Of a DNA stretch of 64,000 bases, positions 24,012 to 37,102 are shown in pieces. The notes under the pieces are model-generated. The model had not been told where the DNA came from. It was given only the letters and a program-made list of their open reading frames with translations, and did no database searches. How positions within the stretch are numbered: the first letter of the stretch is position 1; each line of letters opens with the position of its first letter. Position numbers and translations under genes: made by a program. Source of the DNA: Macrophomina tecta. Its lineage: Eukaryota > Ascomycota > Dothideomycetes > Botryosphaeriales > Botryosphaeriaceae. The stretch is taken from assembly GCA_024180945.1 (NCBI GenBank), contig JAKSGN010000005.1, forward strand, positions 1,240,001 to 1,304,000. Direction: 5' to 3'.

Positions 24012-24704
24012 CCGAATGAACATATTTCCACGGTTCTACCTATTCCGGACAGCAGCAGGCCAGAATTTCCGGAGTCTTCTCCAGCGGGGTAGGTAGAGCC
24101 AGCAGTTCCGATCTGCACTGCCCTGTGGATTCTTTGCGCGCGAACTTCTGTTCTGAGAACCCGGCAGAAACGCCTGGGCCTTTCTGCCCACCGCATGAAC
24201 GCGGGCATCATAACGGGAAAAAGATTGGCAAAAGTCAACATGGGCCAGAACGACTGGACGTCGACGAAAATAACATCACTCGAGACTTCGCCAAAGTAGA
24301 ACCATTGAGAAGAGAGAAGCATCCGGCAAACAAGCCGCAAAAGAGAAAACGGCGAATACCTGCCTTGATATGGGATCACTCGCATCGGCATTTCTCCAAG
24401 TCTTAGAAAAGCGCCGCACATCTCCCCGTTTCTGAATTTCGCGGCTGCGCCAAAGATGTGCCGGAGAGAATGACGACGTCACAGGAAAAAAGGGTCGTCG
24501 TCCAGAAGGACCGATACAGAGTGACGGGAGCAGAGATTGGGGCTCATCATCAGTCACAGAAATTCGGTGCGTGCTTGATCCGGTTTCCCACAAGGAAATT
24601 GTGGATACCCCTTCGTTTCCGCACTTCCCCCCGTTACGCGGACAGCCCATCGGGCAGCTCGGGCCCCGGTACGGAGAAACCGCGAGGCAGAGAAAGCGAG
24701 AAGG

Positions 24705-24721
24705 AAAAAAAAAAAAAAAAA
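24705..24721. repeat. A17 homopolymer
   Basis: A run inside a longer purine-rich tract. Confidence 0.85.
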
Positions 24722-25420
24722 GAAAAAGAAAAGACGGGCCGGGCTCACGGGCGCTTGCATGGGAAGAAGAGAACGGCCGAGCCGACTATCTAGCCGACCT
24801 TTCTTCTCTCACAGTTTTATGCAAAGCGTTGATAACGAAGGGGCAAAAGGAAAAAGCAAACTGAAGTGGCTCGTGTCAGAACCTGATGATGCGGGATCTC
24901 TGTGTAACGTGGGCTTCCAAGGCATAAAAATCTGCAGGGTCAGCATACGTGGGAAGGCAGAAAAAGCATTATAAGGCCAATGAAGCAGGCGATCGCCCTA
25001 GGGTGCATATGTAGAAAACACGCGAGGCCGGCTACCACGCAGAATGTAGTTCGATGAAGAAGACCTCCACTACCATCATTCATTCAGTATACTCAGCGCC
25101 GTTTGTTCGTAGTGGGCGCGGCAAGGATTGCACGCACCAGGAATCGGAATCCTTCCAGCAGACCGTTAAGACGCACTGCCGCACAAGAGACACAAACGGC
25201 CGAACTAAACGCCCATTCCATCCTTCCTCCTTCGTCGGAAGGGGAGTTTAAGCTACTTTCCAGCTCCGCACATCTGGTCCTGCTTACACACAATCTGCTC
25301 GCACGCTTCCTTTATTCCCTCCCTCCTCCTCTGAATCGCACAGACCATGCGTTCATTTGCTCCCGCACACGGTAGATGGCGTGTGAGGCCTGCGCGCGCA
25401 CAACCCACGCGGCAGGACCC

Positions 25421-25443
25421 GTCCGTCCGTCGGTCCGTCCGTC
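25421..25443. repeat. GTCC tetranucleotide repeat
   Basis: About six GTCC-type units with one interruption. Confidence 0.8.
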
Positions 25444-25701
25444 GTATGTAAGCACTTACCAGAGGGGGGAGCAAAGGAGGAAAGAAAAAGGAGGAGTGTG
25501 GATGGGGGCCGAAAGCCTAGACTAGACCAGCCCCCGCAAGGTCCGGATCAGGGTCTGAACAACGACAATGACGACAGGCGGTGGAAGGAGGCTCGGACCG
25601 GTGCGAGCGAGCGCGCGAAATTCCCCCGTCTCCCCTTCCCTTGATACAGGAGGTGGCCTGACTTTTTACTTTTTCCTTTTTCCTCTTTCTTCCAACCCCT
25701 T

Positions 25702-25714
25702 CCCCCCCCCCCCC
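25702..25714. repeat. C13 homopolymer
   Basis: C run inside a pyrimidine-rich tract. Confidence 0.85.
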
Positions 25715-28700
25715 TCTCGAAATCCTCCAGGATGCAGAAGAGAAGGGGAGATGTACGTACGTATATACATACACAGATTAGCCCGCTTAAGACTCGCTCC
25801 CTGCTACTGGCTTTTTAGCTGCCACCATCATGCCCTCCTCCACAAGCCTCAGCCAGCGGAATACCGCTGCCGGAAGAGAAACGGAGCTGAGAGACGGAGG
25901 GGAAGAAAGGAGCTTGTCGAGGAACGGTTGTGAGGCAAGCCAGGACCTTAGCATGGCAATAAAACATACCCAAATAGGCAAGACGTGATACAAACGAAGC
26001 ACAATAGTCTCCACATAAGGCAATAGGACGACAGGAAATAAAAAAAAAGTAATGGTCATATTTTGTAGAGATCTACGCCGGATGATTTCATGAATAGCGC
26101 CATTATAACGCCACGTGCTGGAGCAGAAAGAGAGGCAGGGGGTGCGGTTGGTGGCGCAGAGCAGATGATGAAATTCTCTTTCTCGCTCCTCTTCTCCACA
26201 GCACCGGCTAAGTTGGATATCCGCTGTGGCGCCAAAAAAATTCCCTTGCATAGGCTGCAGGAGAGGAAGGAAGAATGAGGGAGAAAGGAGGGGTAAAACA
26301 CACCCTGATGGCCACTCAAGAAAACCCCCGCTTCGAAGGTGGCGGTACAGGATGATATCTACATGTGCGTGGACATGCATATTGTGGCGCTTACCTTGTG
26401 TTACCTCAGAGCGGGAGCACGTCCTGGGAATCGGTAATTGTTACATGATCACTGTCACATCGTCACGTCCCAGGACCAAGGCAACGCGTACCCGAAGACC
26501 CTGTTGGTGCCTTGGCTGGCGTAGTGTTGCGGCGTGGCTGCGCTTCTATCTTCTGGAACGAATCCTTCTGTAACTCTACATCAGCCGTCCAGCTCTGATG
26601 TGGAAGGAGGCCAGAATGTGTATCTCGACGAGCCAGATTTGGTGAAGGATCAGTACGTGCAAGAAGCGTGGTGGAGCAATGAAAGAGCGCATTGAGGGAT
26701 ACGAATGGAGATGCAACTTCCAAGAAATGTGAACGGAACAAGAAGATCGCAGATGCACCAAACGAAGCTCGTGCCAGAGCTCGTGCGCTGAGCTCGTGCC
26801 CTCGCCCATCATTCACCGGGACCCGGGCATCGGCGACGCGCAATTAATGCTGTTGATGGCCCTTGGCAACTGGAGAAGGACGATCAAACGGAGCACGGGG
26901 CCTGAGGCGGGAGAACCTGGACCAGCTTCAATATCCGGACATGACGCGGTTTTTGTCTTGGCGGCCACGCCCACCTCTGGGTGATGTGGCATACTAACGG
27001 TACATGCCATGGCTTGCGGTACATCCCGTGTTGCAAATACAGCCTTGGCGGGAGGAGCTAGCAGGCCAGACAACCACCAAGTTCCGTGCTTCAAACTGCG
27101 GGAATTGCGCATTTGATCGACACCGTCGAACACCAGCGGACGACCTTTGCGCAGCCATGAGCGGTGGAAACGCAACGCTCCGACGGGAGGATGCGCATGG
27201 ACGCGAGGGTGGGCAGAGGGGTGTCCGTGAGGCGGACGGCTGGCTAGCCCGTCACGCACAGCCGTGTCCTCGGAAGCTATACTCGATGCCGTTATGGGCG
27301 AAACTGACAGGATGACCAGCGGCAGCGGGACGTTGCGCAGGCGAGCACGCAGCAGGAGCCAGCGGGCTAGTGAGATGCTCCTGTGGCTTGTCCTTGCTGA
27401 TAAGCTCGGGATCCTAGTGTCCGATGGCGCTGCGATCTGGATGGCTGACGGGTCCACGGCCCCCATGGAAATCCTACGTAGATTGAGATGTCCGGTTCTC
27501 TGCTGATGCTGACACGAGCGTCATTGCCGTCACAGCGGGCTTGCCAAATTAGACAATCCACGATGGAGGAAATGAAGCTACGCCAAACCTGCTGGACGCG
27601 AGGAAGCGAGTGGTTGAAAGTGATCAGCGGCTCTCCCGCCTGGATGCGGCTCGAAACTACGACGTCCTGGGTACGGGGGTCATCGGATCGAATGCCTATT
27701 GAGGGACGAGAATGGTTGGCGTATGCTGCGACGAGACGCCCCAAGGCCGAAGCGAAGTAGCAGGAGGGCCAGCTCCAGACGCGTTCGCCTTCGCGCTTCT
27801 GGTCATTCACACGCTAGCTGGTGCGCATGTGGGTGCCAGCACGTCCTGCGGCGGGAATGTATTAGGTGGGCGCATGACGTGCTGCTCGCCGTCGAAAACA
27901 GACGAGAAGGCCTCAGTGCAATTGGCGGCGGTGGAGGTCAAGCTCTGGAGGTTTGGAAATGTGAAGAGTGAGCGCGCCAGTTGCAACGCTGCCGCATGTT
28001 GGTGGCGCGATGGCAGGCACGCGATTTGCCAGACAGTCGAAGATTCGGCCGGGCAGGCGATCGGGGTTGAGTGGCTTGCTAGCCGCTAGCCGCCGTCCAG
28101 GTTGAGGCGGGCGGTAGTGTGGTGGTTGGGCAACGGGCCAGGAGCGGGCATGGCAACGCAGGCAGATTGACGGTGCTCGCCAGACGCGTTCAGTGGCTCC
28201 GTGGGCTCGGCGGACCGCACATGCGAAGAAGGTGGTGAGCCACGGCACCGAGGCGTATCCGCGCTCGCAGCAGGCTGCGGTCATGTGTCGGCCGGAGCAG
28301 TTGAGGGACTGCAGCGCTGGACCCTTGAGGCGGCCCGCTGCTGCGGCCGCAAGGGAATGAGTGTGGACTGTGGATTGAGGGACCGATTGCGCCCGCTTCG
28401 ATCACGGCTGGCTCTCCGTGTTCGCGGCGGCAGGCGTGGAGCATTGTGCGGGACGGGGAAAACGGAAGGCGCACATCATCATGCAAGCGCGCAATCGCGG
28501 CGCGCTCAAGCAGGCGAACAGGCGCGGGGAGGGACCAGCGGGCGGCCTCTTCGAGGGAAAAAAGGTGGGCAGAGGAGAGTGTCGGGCGAGAGCGCTGGAA
28601 CCGTGTCCCCTCGTCGCGGAGCTGTGGCAGAAAAGCGCGATATAGCCGGCCAGCGCGAGTCCGGCGAACGCAGCGCTGGAGCTCCGCCAACCGCAGCGAT

Positions 28701-30408
28701 CAGGATGACATACTTGAAGAAGAGCAAGGTCAGCCCATGGCAGGGCCCTGGTTCACCGCTGGCAAGCGATTGCGGCGCGATGCAGATGTGCTGGAGACTC
28801 CGTCAGCTCGGCATAAAGTTCTGACGCTGCGGGCCAGGGGCAGCGCCGCCAGATCGTCTGTCCGCCGCGCTGCTTCCGGCCGCGGTGACAGGCAGGCGAG
28901 CACGCTTCGGGCTGGCGTGTGCACGTCAATATAACAGCAGAGGGGACTGCGCGCGCAGTCGGTACCTAGGCAGCACAGCACGACGTTCGGCGCTGGGCCA
29001 GACGCGCATGGAGACGCAATTTTGCGGAGCACGGCCTGCGCAGGCTCCACTTGCCTTCAGAGCCGTCGATAAGGCGCGCTCGCCCCGTTTCCCGGCTCGG
29101 TGGCAGCGCGAGAGAGAAAGAGAACGCGAACAGCGTGGCCTGACGCCTGAATCGCGTTCGCGAGTCGCTGCTGCAAATCGCGGCCAGCCAGGGACCCGCG
29201 GGCAGGGCAGCGGACGCCGGCTGGGCAGCTGCAGCGCGGCTCGCTGGCTGCCACGAGTCGGCGGCAATTCTCAGTCGTGAACTGCCTAAGGCAGCGGGTG
29301 GGGGCTGGATGCGGGCTGGATGCCTGCTTGGCCTGCACGGGCGAGCTTCGATAGCCGCCTGCCTGCCCCGTGCACGCCCCGCACACGCTGCGCATTGGTG
29401 GATTATCCGCTCTCGCAAAACTAAGCTGGTTGTAGTATGCCCTGCCCCCTTGCGCCCAGCGTTGCCTGCCCGTTTCGGCCCCCAACGCTCGCCGTGTCCG
29501 CCAGCCCATGGCCCCTCCGCGCTCCATAACCCGCGCTTCCACCCACCCAGGTCGCTGGCTTTACCGAACACCCGGGACCCATTCCCTCCCCTGCCCGCAG
29601 GGCTCCAAATCCTTCGGCACGCCCGTCACATCACTTCCCTGCGAAACCGAAACGGCCTGTCCTGCCGCAGTGCTGCCTGGAGACTGCGCGAGACGGAGCC
29701 TAAGGCTGCCTGGACATCCGCCAGCGACGCAATGCGATGTGCGACGAAACAGGTGTGGCTGACGCTGTTACAGTAGAGAAAATCGAGTTGCTAGCTATAT
29801 CCGCTGAGCGACGTGGCCTTCGTGCCAATCCCTCCCCCCTTCCCGCACACCATTTTCCGCCCACCCCTCTATGCCGAATCGAGTGCCAGCCACAGTAGCG
29901 GCTGCCCCGGACACCTGACGCATGAGCTCAAGAGTTCCCACCCCGAAATAAAAATTCCCGTGGGGAGCAGCATGCCTCCGAAAAACGCCGCGAACCCTCC
30001 AATCGACTGCCGCTCGCCGGGTAACGAGTGCTGGATGCGTGACAAGAAGAACGAGTACGTGAAAAGAGACACAGAAAAGCCACCACCGAACCCTGCAATG
30101 CGCCTGATGATATCACATCCCCGCCCGCTGAGTGTTGACAATGCCTCCCCGGAGCCCCGCGATGACGAAGGAAATAAAACAGAACAGGACATGCACGCCA
30201 ACTAAAACAATAATCCCAGAAATGCCGCCCCCCGTTCCCATATGCAAATGCTGCTCGTTATGACGCACAATGCCGCCCCATGTGAAGTAACGCTCCTATC
30301 TACAGTCTCACCGCGAATATTGCTGCGCGTTCCCTTGCATTCGTATTGTACGTCTGTGGTGTTGTGTCGTACGACCCGCATGGCTCGGCCTATTGCGGGC
30401 TCGGCGGG

Positions 30409-31736
30409 TTAGGTCTCGTGCTGGAAGTATGCGGTCGAGTGGCCGACTGATGCGATGTTGTGAGGATGTGCCTGTCGTGGTGAAGGGAGCCCGTGGTGAC
30501 CCATGGGCAGTGCCCTTCCCCGGCGGCCCGAAGTCTCTCGTCGCGCCCGCTTGGCCATCACCTCGAAGCGTTTGGGGCAGCCGTCTTCGGTGTGCCTGTC
30601 GCGGAATTCGTCAGTTCTCTGGCTGCCGGAAGCCACAGTAGCACTCGCGTGCTCGCTGACTGTCTTACCTCCTCAAGGTGTCTTTCCGCGCGAAGTGAGC
30701 ATCGCATGCCGTGCATCTATGGTTCTTCGCTTTGATATGCACCTATGCACATTGGAATTAGCGGCGTTCGCTAGAGCTGGCGTCAAGGGGCCGTGGTGCC
30801 TACACTTTGCTCGTGCCTCTGAAGATCCGTCCTCCGCACAAAAGCCCTTTCACAGTGCTCGGTCTGACAGACGTGTGGGTGGGGCCTCTCGGGATCGTGC
30901 GTCTCCATATGCGCCTTGTGATTGTAACTACGTTGGAACATTTTCCCGCACACTTGGCATGCATAGTTGGCGTTGGCAGCCGTCGTCGCGTTCCGGGACC
31001 TCGTGCGTGCAGTGCTCGTGTTGATCCTGCCTTCCTCACTAGCAATTGTCTTAGCTCTCTTGCCCATGGAAGAAGTGTTCAATTGACGCCGGCGGTCGGT
31101 GGGCGGTCCGTACCTCGGAGAAATCGCTTGGTTCGAATTACACAATCGCCCCGGAGACACTATCAGCGGCTGCTGGCACATCAAGGAGTCCTCATCGCTC
31201 CTCCACTCATTCTGCGGTTCCAGCTTGACCTCGGGGAGATATGTCGACTCGGAGCCATCATGGGAGTATAGGGAGTTGTCATAGGAGGAGGAGACGGATG
31301 AGCGTTGAGACATGATATGACCATCGGATGGCGCCGGAGAATGCCTTGTTCCAACGAAGGAGCCAGAAGCGGCGTACGAGAATTGTATCTCCCAAGAAGG
31401 CAGCGGTGATCGGCCTACTGACTCGTATGGTTCCCATGCCCGCAGCTGCTGCCCCTCCATGACACTGGGAGATGCGCTGGTGGTCATAGACGGTGTCCAT
31501 GTCGCCTCGGACGGGTGTGGTGAAAGTGGGTATAGCGTCTGCGCAGGGTGGACGGATTGGCTGGGCAGGGACATGCTGTAGTTGTAGAGGCCCAGACCGT
31601 CCGTCACATAGGCTGAGGCGTCACCTTCTGTCCTGGCGGGAGATGGGTACGTCGATGGGTGCACGTAGGAACCCGGGCCGTAGCCGCTCTCATATGGCGA
31701 TGGCTGTGAGGGCGAGCGGGGCGTAGAGGCTGTCAT
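30409..31736 (-). CDS. C2H2 zinc-finger transcription factor
   Basis: Likely DNA-binding regulator of 397 residues. Minus-strand exons are 31736-30804, 30742-30669 and 30595-30409, with phases agreeing. The first 250 residues are Ser/Pro/Tyr-rich and probably an activation or regulatory region. Three fingers follow: C260-x2-C ending at H280; C290-x4-C ending at H308 and H313, split by intron 1; and C321-x2-C, H337, C342, a C2HC finger split by intron 2. A basic tail (KRFEVMAKRARRETSGRRGR) may help nuclear import. The open frame extends to 31760 without an ATG, so 31736 is the start. Target genes cannot be inferred and I cannot name an orthologue. Confidence 0.8.
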
Positions 31737-32186
31737 TGTGAGAGGTGGCGTGCCGGTCAAACGGCAGATGGCGAATGATATGGTTGGTACGGGGGCGCCG
31801 ATCAGAAGGATCCGGGATGTGCGGCGCAGAGATCTCAGATGTCTTGCTGGTGAGGGAGCAATGGGATGGAAAAGCGAGGTGGAGAGACAATGGTGAATGA
31901 GGTGGTGATGGTTCGGAGAGGCAGGTATGCGCGCGGCAGATATATAACAACAAGCGCAAATGCGTATCCTTTCCGCTGGGACTTGAGAGACGAGGTGATA
32001 GTATTTTTTGCTACATTTGGGGCGGTGTGGTGGGGGGAGCGGACGGACATGGGCAACGAGGCAGACTCCAGTGACTTAACTTGGGTTGCAGGCATCTCGC
32101 CTGCGCAGGGCCAGGTGCTGTCGAGCCGCGGCGAGCGGTAAACCGCGCGCGTTCTCGAAGGGCGGCGATCGAGGCGGCGCACTGCT

Positions 32187-32217
32187 GCATGCATGCTTGC
32201 TTGCTTGCCTGCTTGCC
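32187..32217. repeat. GCAT/GCTT tetranucleotide repeat
   Basis: Short run of TGCA, TGCT and TGCC units with a 4-base period. Confidence 0.75.
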
Positions 32218-32456
32218 AATGCTGGAGAGCGCAGCTGCAGGGCGTTGGAAAACGGCGAGGGTGCCCGTGCCCGTGCCGGCTGGGCCCATTAGTGCACTCA
32301 CACAACTCAGACGACAACCCCTGTCACGGACATGCCCGCCCGCCCCGGGTGTGCGGTTCAGGCCGGTCCGACTCTGAGTGCCCACGACGCACGCACGCGC
32401 AACTTTTCTCTTCGATGCTACCGGAGCCCGCTTGCACAGTGGACGGCGGTGGATTG

Positions 32457-32479
32457 TGCCTGCCTGCCTGCCTGCCTGC
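32457..32479. repeat. TGCC tetranucleotide repeat
   Basis: Nearly six perfect TGCC units between the C2H2 gene and yvc1. Confidence 0.85.
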
Positions 32480-32677
32480 GAAATTTGTCTGATCTCCTCC
32501 AGCGCGATCGCCGCATCCTGCCGCGCCCCAACAGCAGCCCTCTCCGCACCGCGCCGCGCACCGCTCTTCCCGGCCTCCCTAGCCGTCTCCATGCCCCGCC
32601 GCTCTCCTCCACCGCTGTCGGCGTCACGCTCAGAGTGGCCTGCTCCGTCCGTCCTCCACCTCCGTCTCCGCCGCCGC

Positions 32678-35600
32678 CTACTGCCCTGGTCCCTGCTGCT
32701 GCTTCACCACCGTCGCCCGCAGCTCCTCCACCTGCGCCGACAGCTCTTTCAGCAGCCGCATCGTCTCGCTTGCGCTGGCCCCATCGGCGGAGCCCGGAGC
32801 GAACGTCCCGGTGCGTGCGGCGCTGCTGAGCGACACCGTGCCTGATCGTCCGAGCTGTTGCGGGTTCCTCTTGGACGCCTGCACAAGCGACGCCGGCACC
32901 GCCGTCGACCTGCCCGACAGCGATGTCTTGACCGGGCGGGAGGGCATTGCAGCACTGCTTGACGGCGCCTGCGTGCGGTTGGTGATTTCAATGCCCATGG
33001 TCTCGCGGCGTGCTGCGTTCTTTTTCCAGACATAGCCCTGCCAGTACTCATAACACCAGATGATGCCAACGAAAGGCGCGTGAGTGGCCTTGAGCAGCAC
33101 GATACGCGCCCTACGCGCAGCGCGCTCCGGCAGGACCATTAGGATTGGGCGGAACAACACGACCGGCACGAGGTTCTGTTGCAGATGTTAGCGGGCACTT
33201 CATCATCGCGCGTTCGGCATGCGGCTTCACGCAGGCTATGCAGCCCTATTTGTGGCTTGAGCGAGCGCTCGACGAATGGCTGGCCGCCAAAAGCTTCGCC
33301 ACCAACGTCGTCCTCGTTTTGGCTCCGCTCCGCACCGCCATACTCGCGATACCGCAATGCACCGGATGATGCTTAAATTGCAGCAACTAGCAGGCATTGC
33401 TCGCGGTTGTCGACAACCCCGGTCGCAACGATTGGACACGATGGCTAGTTCGAGCGCTTGAGGGCTGTGTTGGGTGGTCGGGCGCTTAGGCGCCAACAAT
33501 CGCGCTGCCGGTGGATGTGGTTGGGGACTTACAAAGGGCGGGAAGAAATATGCCAGCTTGTTCGAGGTGGATGCCTCCAGAACGTAGATCGAGTAGCTGC
33601 GCCTGCATTAGCGGTCACGCCGGCCGGGTCCGCCTTGCGATTGAGCCCTTACACATAGAGGTATTCTTCACGCGACGAGTCGAGCACCTGCCGTCACCAA
33701 ATCATCAGCCAATCGGCTCCTGGACAGCCCGCATTCGGCTGGAGCAACAGGGACCGTATGCACAGCCGTGCAGAGCGCTTGCCTAATCGGGGGCGCGTAG
33801 CGTCTATTCCTTCACCGCCCCCACCCCACACTCACCTGGCGCAGGCTGTTGTTGACGTATGCCATCATCGACGTGATCAGGAGCTGATTTGTCATGCACA
33901 CAAAGACAATCTACACACCCGTTAGCTGGCGCAGCGCCTCGAGGGCCAGCGGGGACACTGACCATGACGGGCAAACCGAGATATGGGGATCTGTTGTGGA
34001 TGAGCATCGTCGCCAACACATTTGGACCTGGTCTAGACTCACATTTTGGGAGCAATGTCCTGAGGAGCGACGTCAGCCACGTTGTCTGTGTAATCGGCCG
34101 GAGGGGAAACCTACGAATCCGATAACTCCGCCGCTGTAAACGAAGGTTAGCGAAGCACGACCTGAATGGTGGGTCGAAATCGCTTACCCAAAAAAGACCT
34201 TCAGCACCGTGATGGACGTATCGCGCAAGGCAACATGGCCGCGGGCAAGCAACGCGAAGGTAGTGAAGAAGCCTGCAGCAGCGAACACCCATGGTTAGTC
34301 GTCCCCCCATTCAATGAAGGCAGCAGCAGAGAATGGCCCTGCAATCTGCGCGCATACCTAGATAGATGATCAGGACGAAACCTAAGAACCTGATAATTTG
34401 TTTGCCCTAATTTCCCGTCAGCTGGTCGCCACCGCCGCTTGACCGCAGGCAGAGCCCCACCATTTCTTTAAGACAAGGCAGCTGTGACTGTTAGCAGCTG
34501 AATTCTACGCCGCAAGAATCGCGTCGCTTACCAAGGTGCCGTAGTAGGGACTCAGGCTGAGCAGCGAGAAGATGCTGCAAGGATGGGGTCAGCTCGTCAA
34601 CGGCAGGCAACACGGCACGTCGGGTCGAACATACCGAGGAGTCAAGAACAGGGAGTGCAGCGCGAGGATACTGAACGACACTTCCAGCAACTGTTTGTTG
34701 TCCTGCGCCAAGCCGATCATTCCTTTCACCTCGTCAGTCCACGGTCTCAATGATTTCGCGATGATCTTCCTACTGGTGATGAAGAAAACGAGGCCGACGA
34801 TGATGATTCCAATGTCCCAAAGACTCCATATATCGGTAGCGTAGAACCGAGCGCCAGCTTCGACGAACTCGCTCCCTAGGTATTGTTAGATCTCGACAGC
34901 GGCAATCAGCAGGGATCACGTACACTCATCAAACGCGAACCCGGCAACGAAGAGGTAGAAGACAATTTCCCAGACGGTGATGCTTTCCATATTGCGCTGG
35001 ATCGAGACAACATAGAAGAGGCCCAAGAAGCACAAGAAGAAAACAATCTCGTACGTCTTCATGTACCGAGGTACACGCAGGCGACACCACGGATCACCCA
35101 AACTGCAGACTGGTTAGCACTCCCGACAGACGACAAAGAGGTGAAGTACAACAGCCGGGAGGCTAGACGGTGATAGCTTTGTCACTTACTTCTTGTTGTA
35201 GTACTTAGGCTTCTTCACAGCGTGGACCTTGAGCGCCTCCCAGAAGACAATTTCGCCGCTCCATATGCCGTTGATGATTTCCTGGATAGCCCTCTGGCTG
35301 AGGAACTTTTTCGCATTGGCAACAGCAGCAATCTCAAGCGTGTTAAGGTTCAGGAAAGGCTCGGCAAAGCCCTCGCCGCCGGTCGCTTCATACTCTTCAC
35401 CAGGGATATGGCGGTTGATGGAGCGTGAGGAAGACCTGGACTTGGTGCGGTTGCCGTTGCCATTGCCGTTGGCAGCACCGTTGCCATTAGCAGTGCCATG
35501 GCCAGGAGTGTGGCCTCCAGAGAGAAGCCCGGTCCTCTCGGTAGGTTCTCCGTTAGAGTGCTGACCACTGCCATTGGCCCGTCCACGCGAAACACGTGAC

Positions 35601-36656
35601 TCCTCGTCGTCTGAGTCATCCTTGTCCTTGTCACCGGGCTTGTGGAGCTCGAAAAGGAGATAATCAAGGGCCTCTCTCTCAGAAAGGGTGAGCACAAACT
35701 GCCAGGCAACAACCTCGCACGCGAGACCACGAGATTCGTTGATGCCACGGTCATCATCTGATTCAATGGCCCTGAAGTGACCCTTGAGAGCACTGAAAGT
35801 GGTGAGCCCCAAGAAGCCGCAGCGTTCCAGACGTGCCTGATGCCATTGAGGGATGCGTTGCCTCGTGCAAGACTAGTCTTAACCGCGAAACCCCGGAGCA
35901 CAATGTCAGCCCACTAAGACGACAGCGCAGACAGCAACGCAAGAGGAGTTGAAACATCCTTCCAGACGTATTAACATATGATGAAGTCTGGACGGATATG
36001 TCTGGACGTATGCTTCAACTTTTCATGCGCGCTTGCCATTGTGTCATCATTGGAAGGCCAAATAGGTGCGGGGGGGCGAGCGGTGGCAGCATTCCCCGAG
36101 GCCAGACAACGTCTGGAGCTACAGCTTACCGAGAGCCGAGAGGGTTAGCGTTTGCCGTAAAGATGCCGGTGGTTGATTCTTACAGCAAAGCAGCTACAAC
36201 GGCAAGATGATGAACCTCATTTGACAGCTTGTTGATGAGAGGCTGCAGCTTCTTCATGTGCTTACTGCTGCGGAGGTCCTCCCATCCCAGAGGCGAGTCG
36301 ACGGCCTCAATGATGTAACTGGTCTCTCGGTCAGTGCTCAACTCTCTCGGAAAAAGCCTGATTCAGCAGATCTGGGCTTTGATCGGGCGGCTATCTCCTT
36401 TAGGGGGGTCATGGGACCTCAACAGGGCAGGAGGCGGCTCGCAGAAGCCTCACGATCTACCCGCGAGGCGCTTCCGCCCCACTCTGGGGATATTGAGATG
36501 AAGATAGAGTGCAATGATGATGGGAGATGGGAGGGGAGAAGAGGCCACGTACAGCGACAGCTTGCGAGCGACCTCGCTGAAGCTCTCGTCATCCCTGATT
36601 TCGGGCGCCTCGGGAAGGGGCACGGTGAGCTTGACGGTTGCCGTTTCCGCTGCCAT
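32678..36656 (-). CDS. yvc1: YVC1-type TRP calcium channel
   Basis: Vacuolar cation channel that releases calcium to the cytosol, fungal TRP family. Sixteen inferred minus-strand exons: 36656-36553, 36318-36184, 35792-35190, 35102-34924, 34875-34635, 34574-34532, 34481-34461, 34406-34358, 34272-34188, 34133-34115, 34059-34043, 33990-33963, 33910-33836, 33687-33653, 33596-33533 and 33175-32678. All phases close, giving 731 residues. Landmarks are ESRGLACEVVAWQFVLTLSE, LNTLEIAAVANAKKFLSQR, six membrane segments starting near residue 298, and a pore-region block around VFFGGGVIGFDIAPKISPYL (about 485-500). A Ser/Gly/Asn-rich linker is encoded at about 35430-35620. The C-terminal tail ends in a short predicted coiled coil (LLKELSAQVEELRATVVKQQ). 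Fifteen introns is many for this family; three are 234, 391 and 357 bases and the rest 48-148. The donors at 34460 and 33962 are weak, so those borders are less certain. Confidence 0.89.
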
Positions 36657-37102
36657 GACTGCCGGTCTTGGTGACAGATGACAGATGGAAGATGAGGATG
36701 ATGAACTTCGCAACCTTTGCAAGCCATGATTTAAAAATTCTGTTTTCTGACCGCTACTGATCTGCTCCGCTCTTCACGCCGGGGCCATCTGGAGATACTT
36801 GTCCTAGGATGCAGGCTGAGTCATCCACGCGGCTGTTCGTTGGCCTCCGAGCGCTCAAATAAGCGACATAGACGCTCGCATACGCGCGCGTCGGCCCGCT
36901 GCAGAGCGGCTGGCGAGATGACCGCACCTGCCGCTCGGAATCCCCGCTAGGCCCCTTGAACCTTCATCGCCCTTTCCGCCCCTGGCGCGGCCGCGCTTGC
37001 CTGATGCGCCCGGTTGCTCGCACCCAGTCAGCAGTCAACCCCGACAATTCCAGACGCCAAAATCCCGGGCTCTGACATGCACATCTTTTGCAGCTGCACG
37101 CA
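36657..37102. promoter_or_regulatory. Divergent region, yvc1 and hypothetical gene
   Basis: 446 bases between the yvc1 ATG and the proposed start of the acidic hypothetical gene; presumably both promoters. No TATA element stands out. Confidence 0.4.

Larger units (their letters stand above)
21368..30408. other. 9-kb stretch with no convincing gene
   Basis: No protein I recognise on either strand between the pop5 stop and the 3' end of the C2H2 gene. The block holds simple repeats (T18, GA13, A17, C13, GCC and GTCC runs) and CT- or GA-rich tracts, mostly at 23-26 kb. It turns GC-rich at about 28-29.7 kb, where open frames overlap on both strands. It is not AT-rich, and no transposon coding sequence is seen. 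It could hold non-coding RNAs, unrecognised small genes or long untranslated regions. Confidence 0.5.
31737..32677. other. C2H2 promoter and yvc1 3' flank
   Basis: 941 bases with no gene. It contains tetranucleotide repeats at 32187-32217 and 32457-32479 and GC-rich chance frames on both strands. Confidence 0.6.

Noticed and set aside
26813..27466. 217-codon minus-strand frame in the gene-poor block
   Set aside because: No recognisable similarity and overlapping frames on the other strand; too weak to call, though not excluded.
28190..29571. Several overlapping 100-200 codon frames on both strands
   Set aside because: GC-rich sequence with few stops; no frame stands out by composition or similarity.
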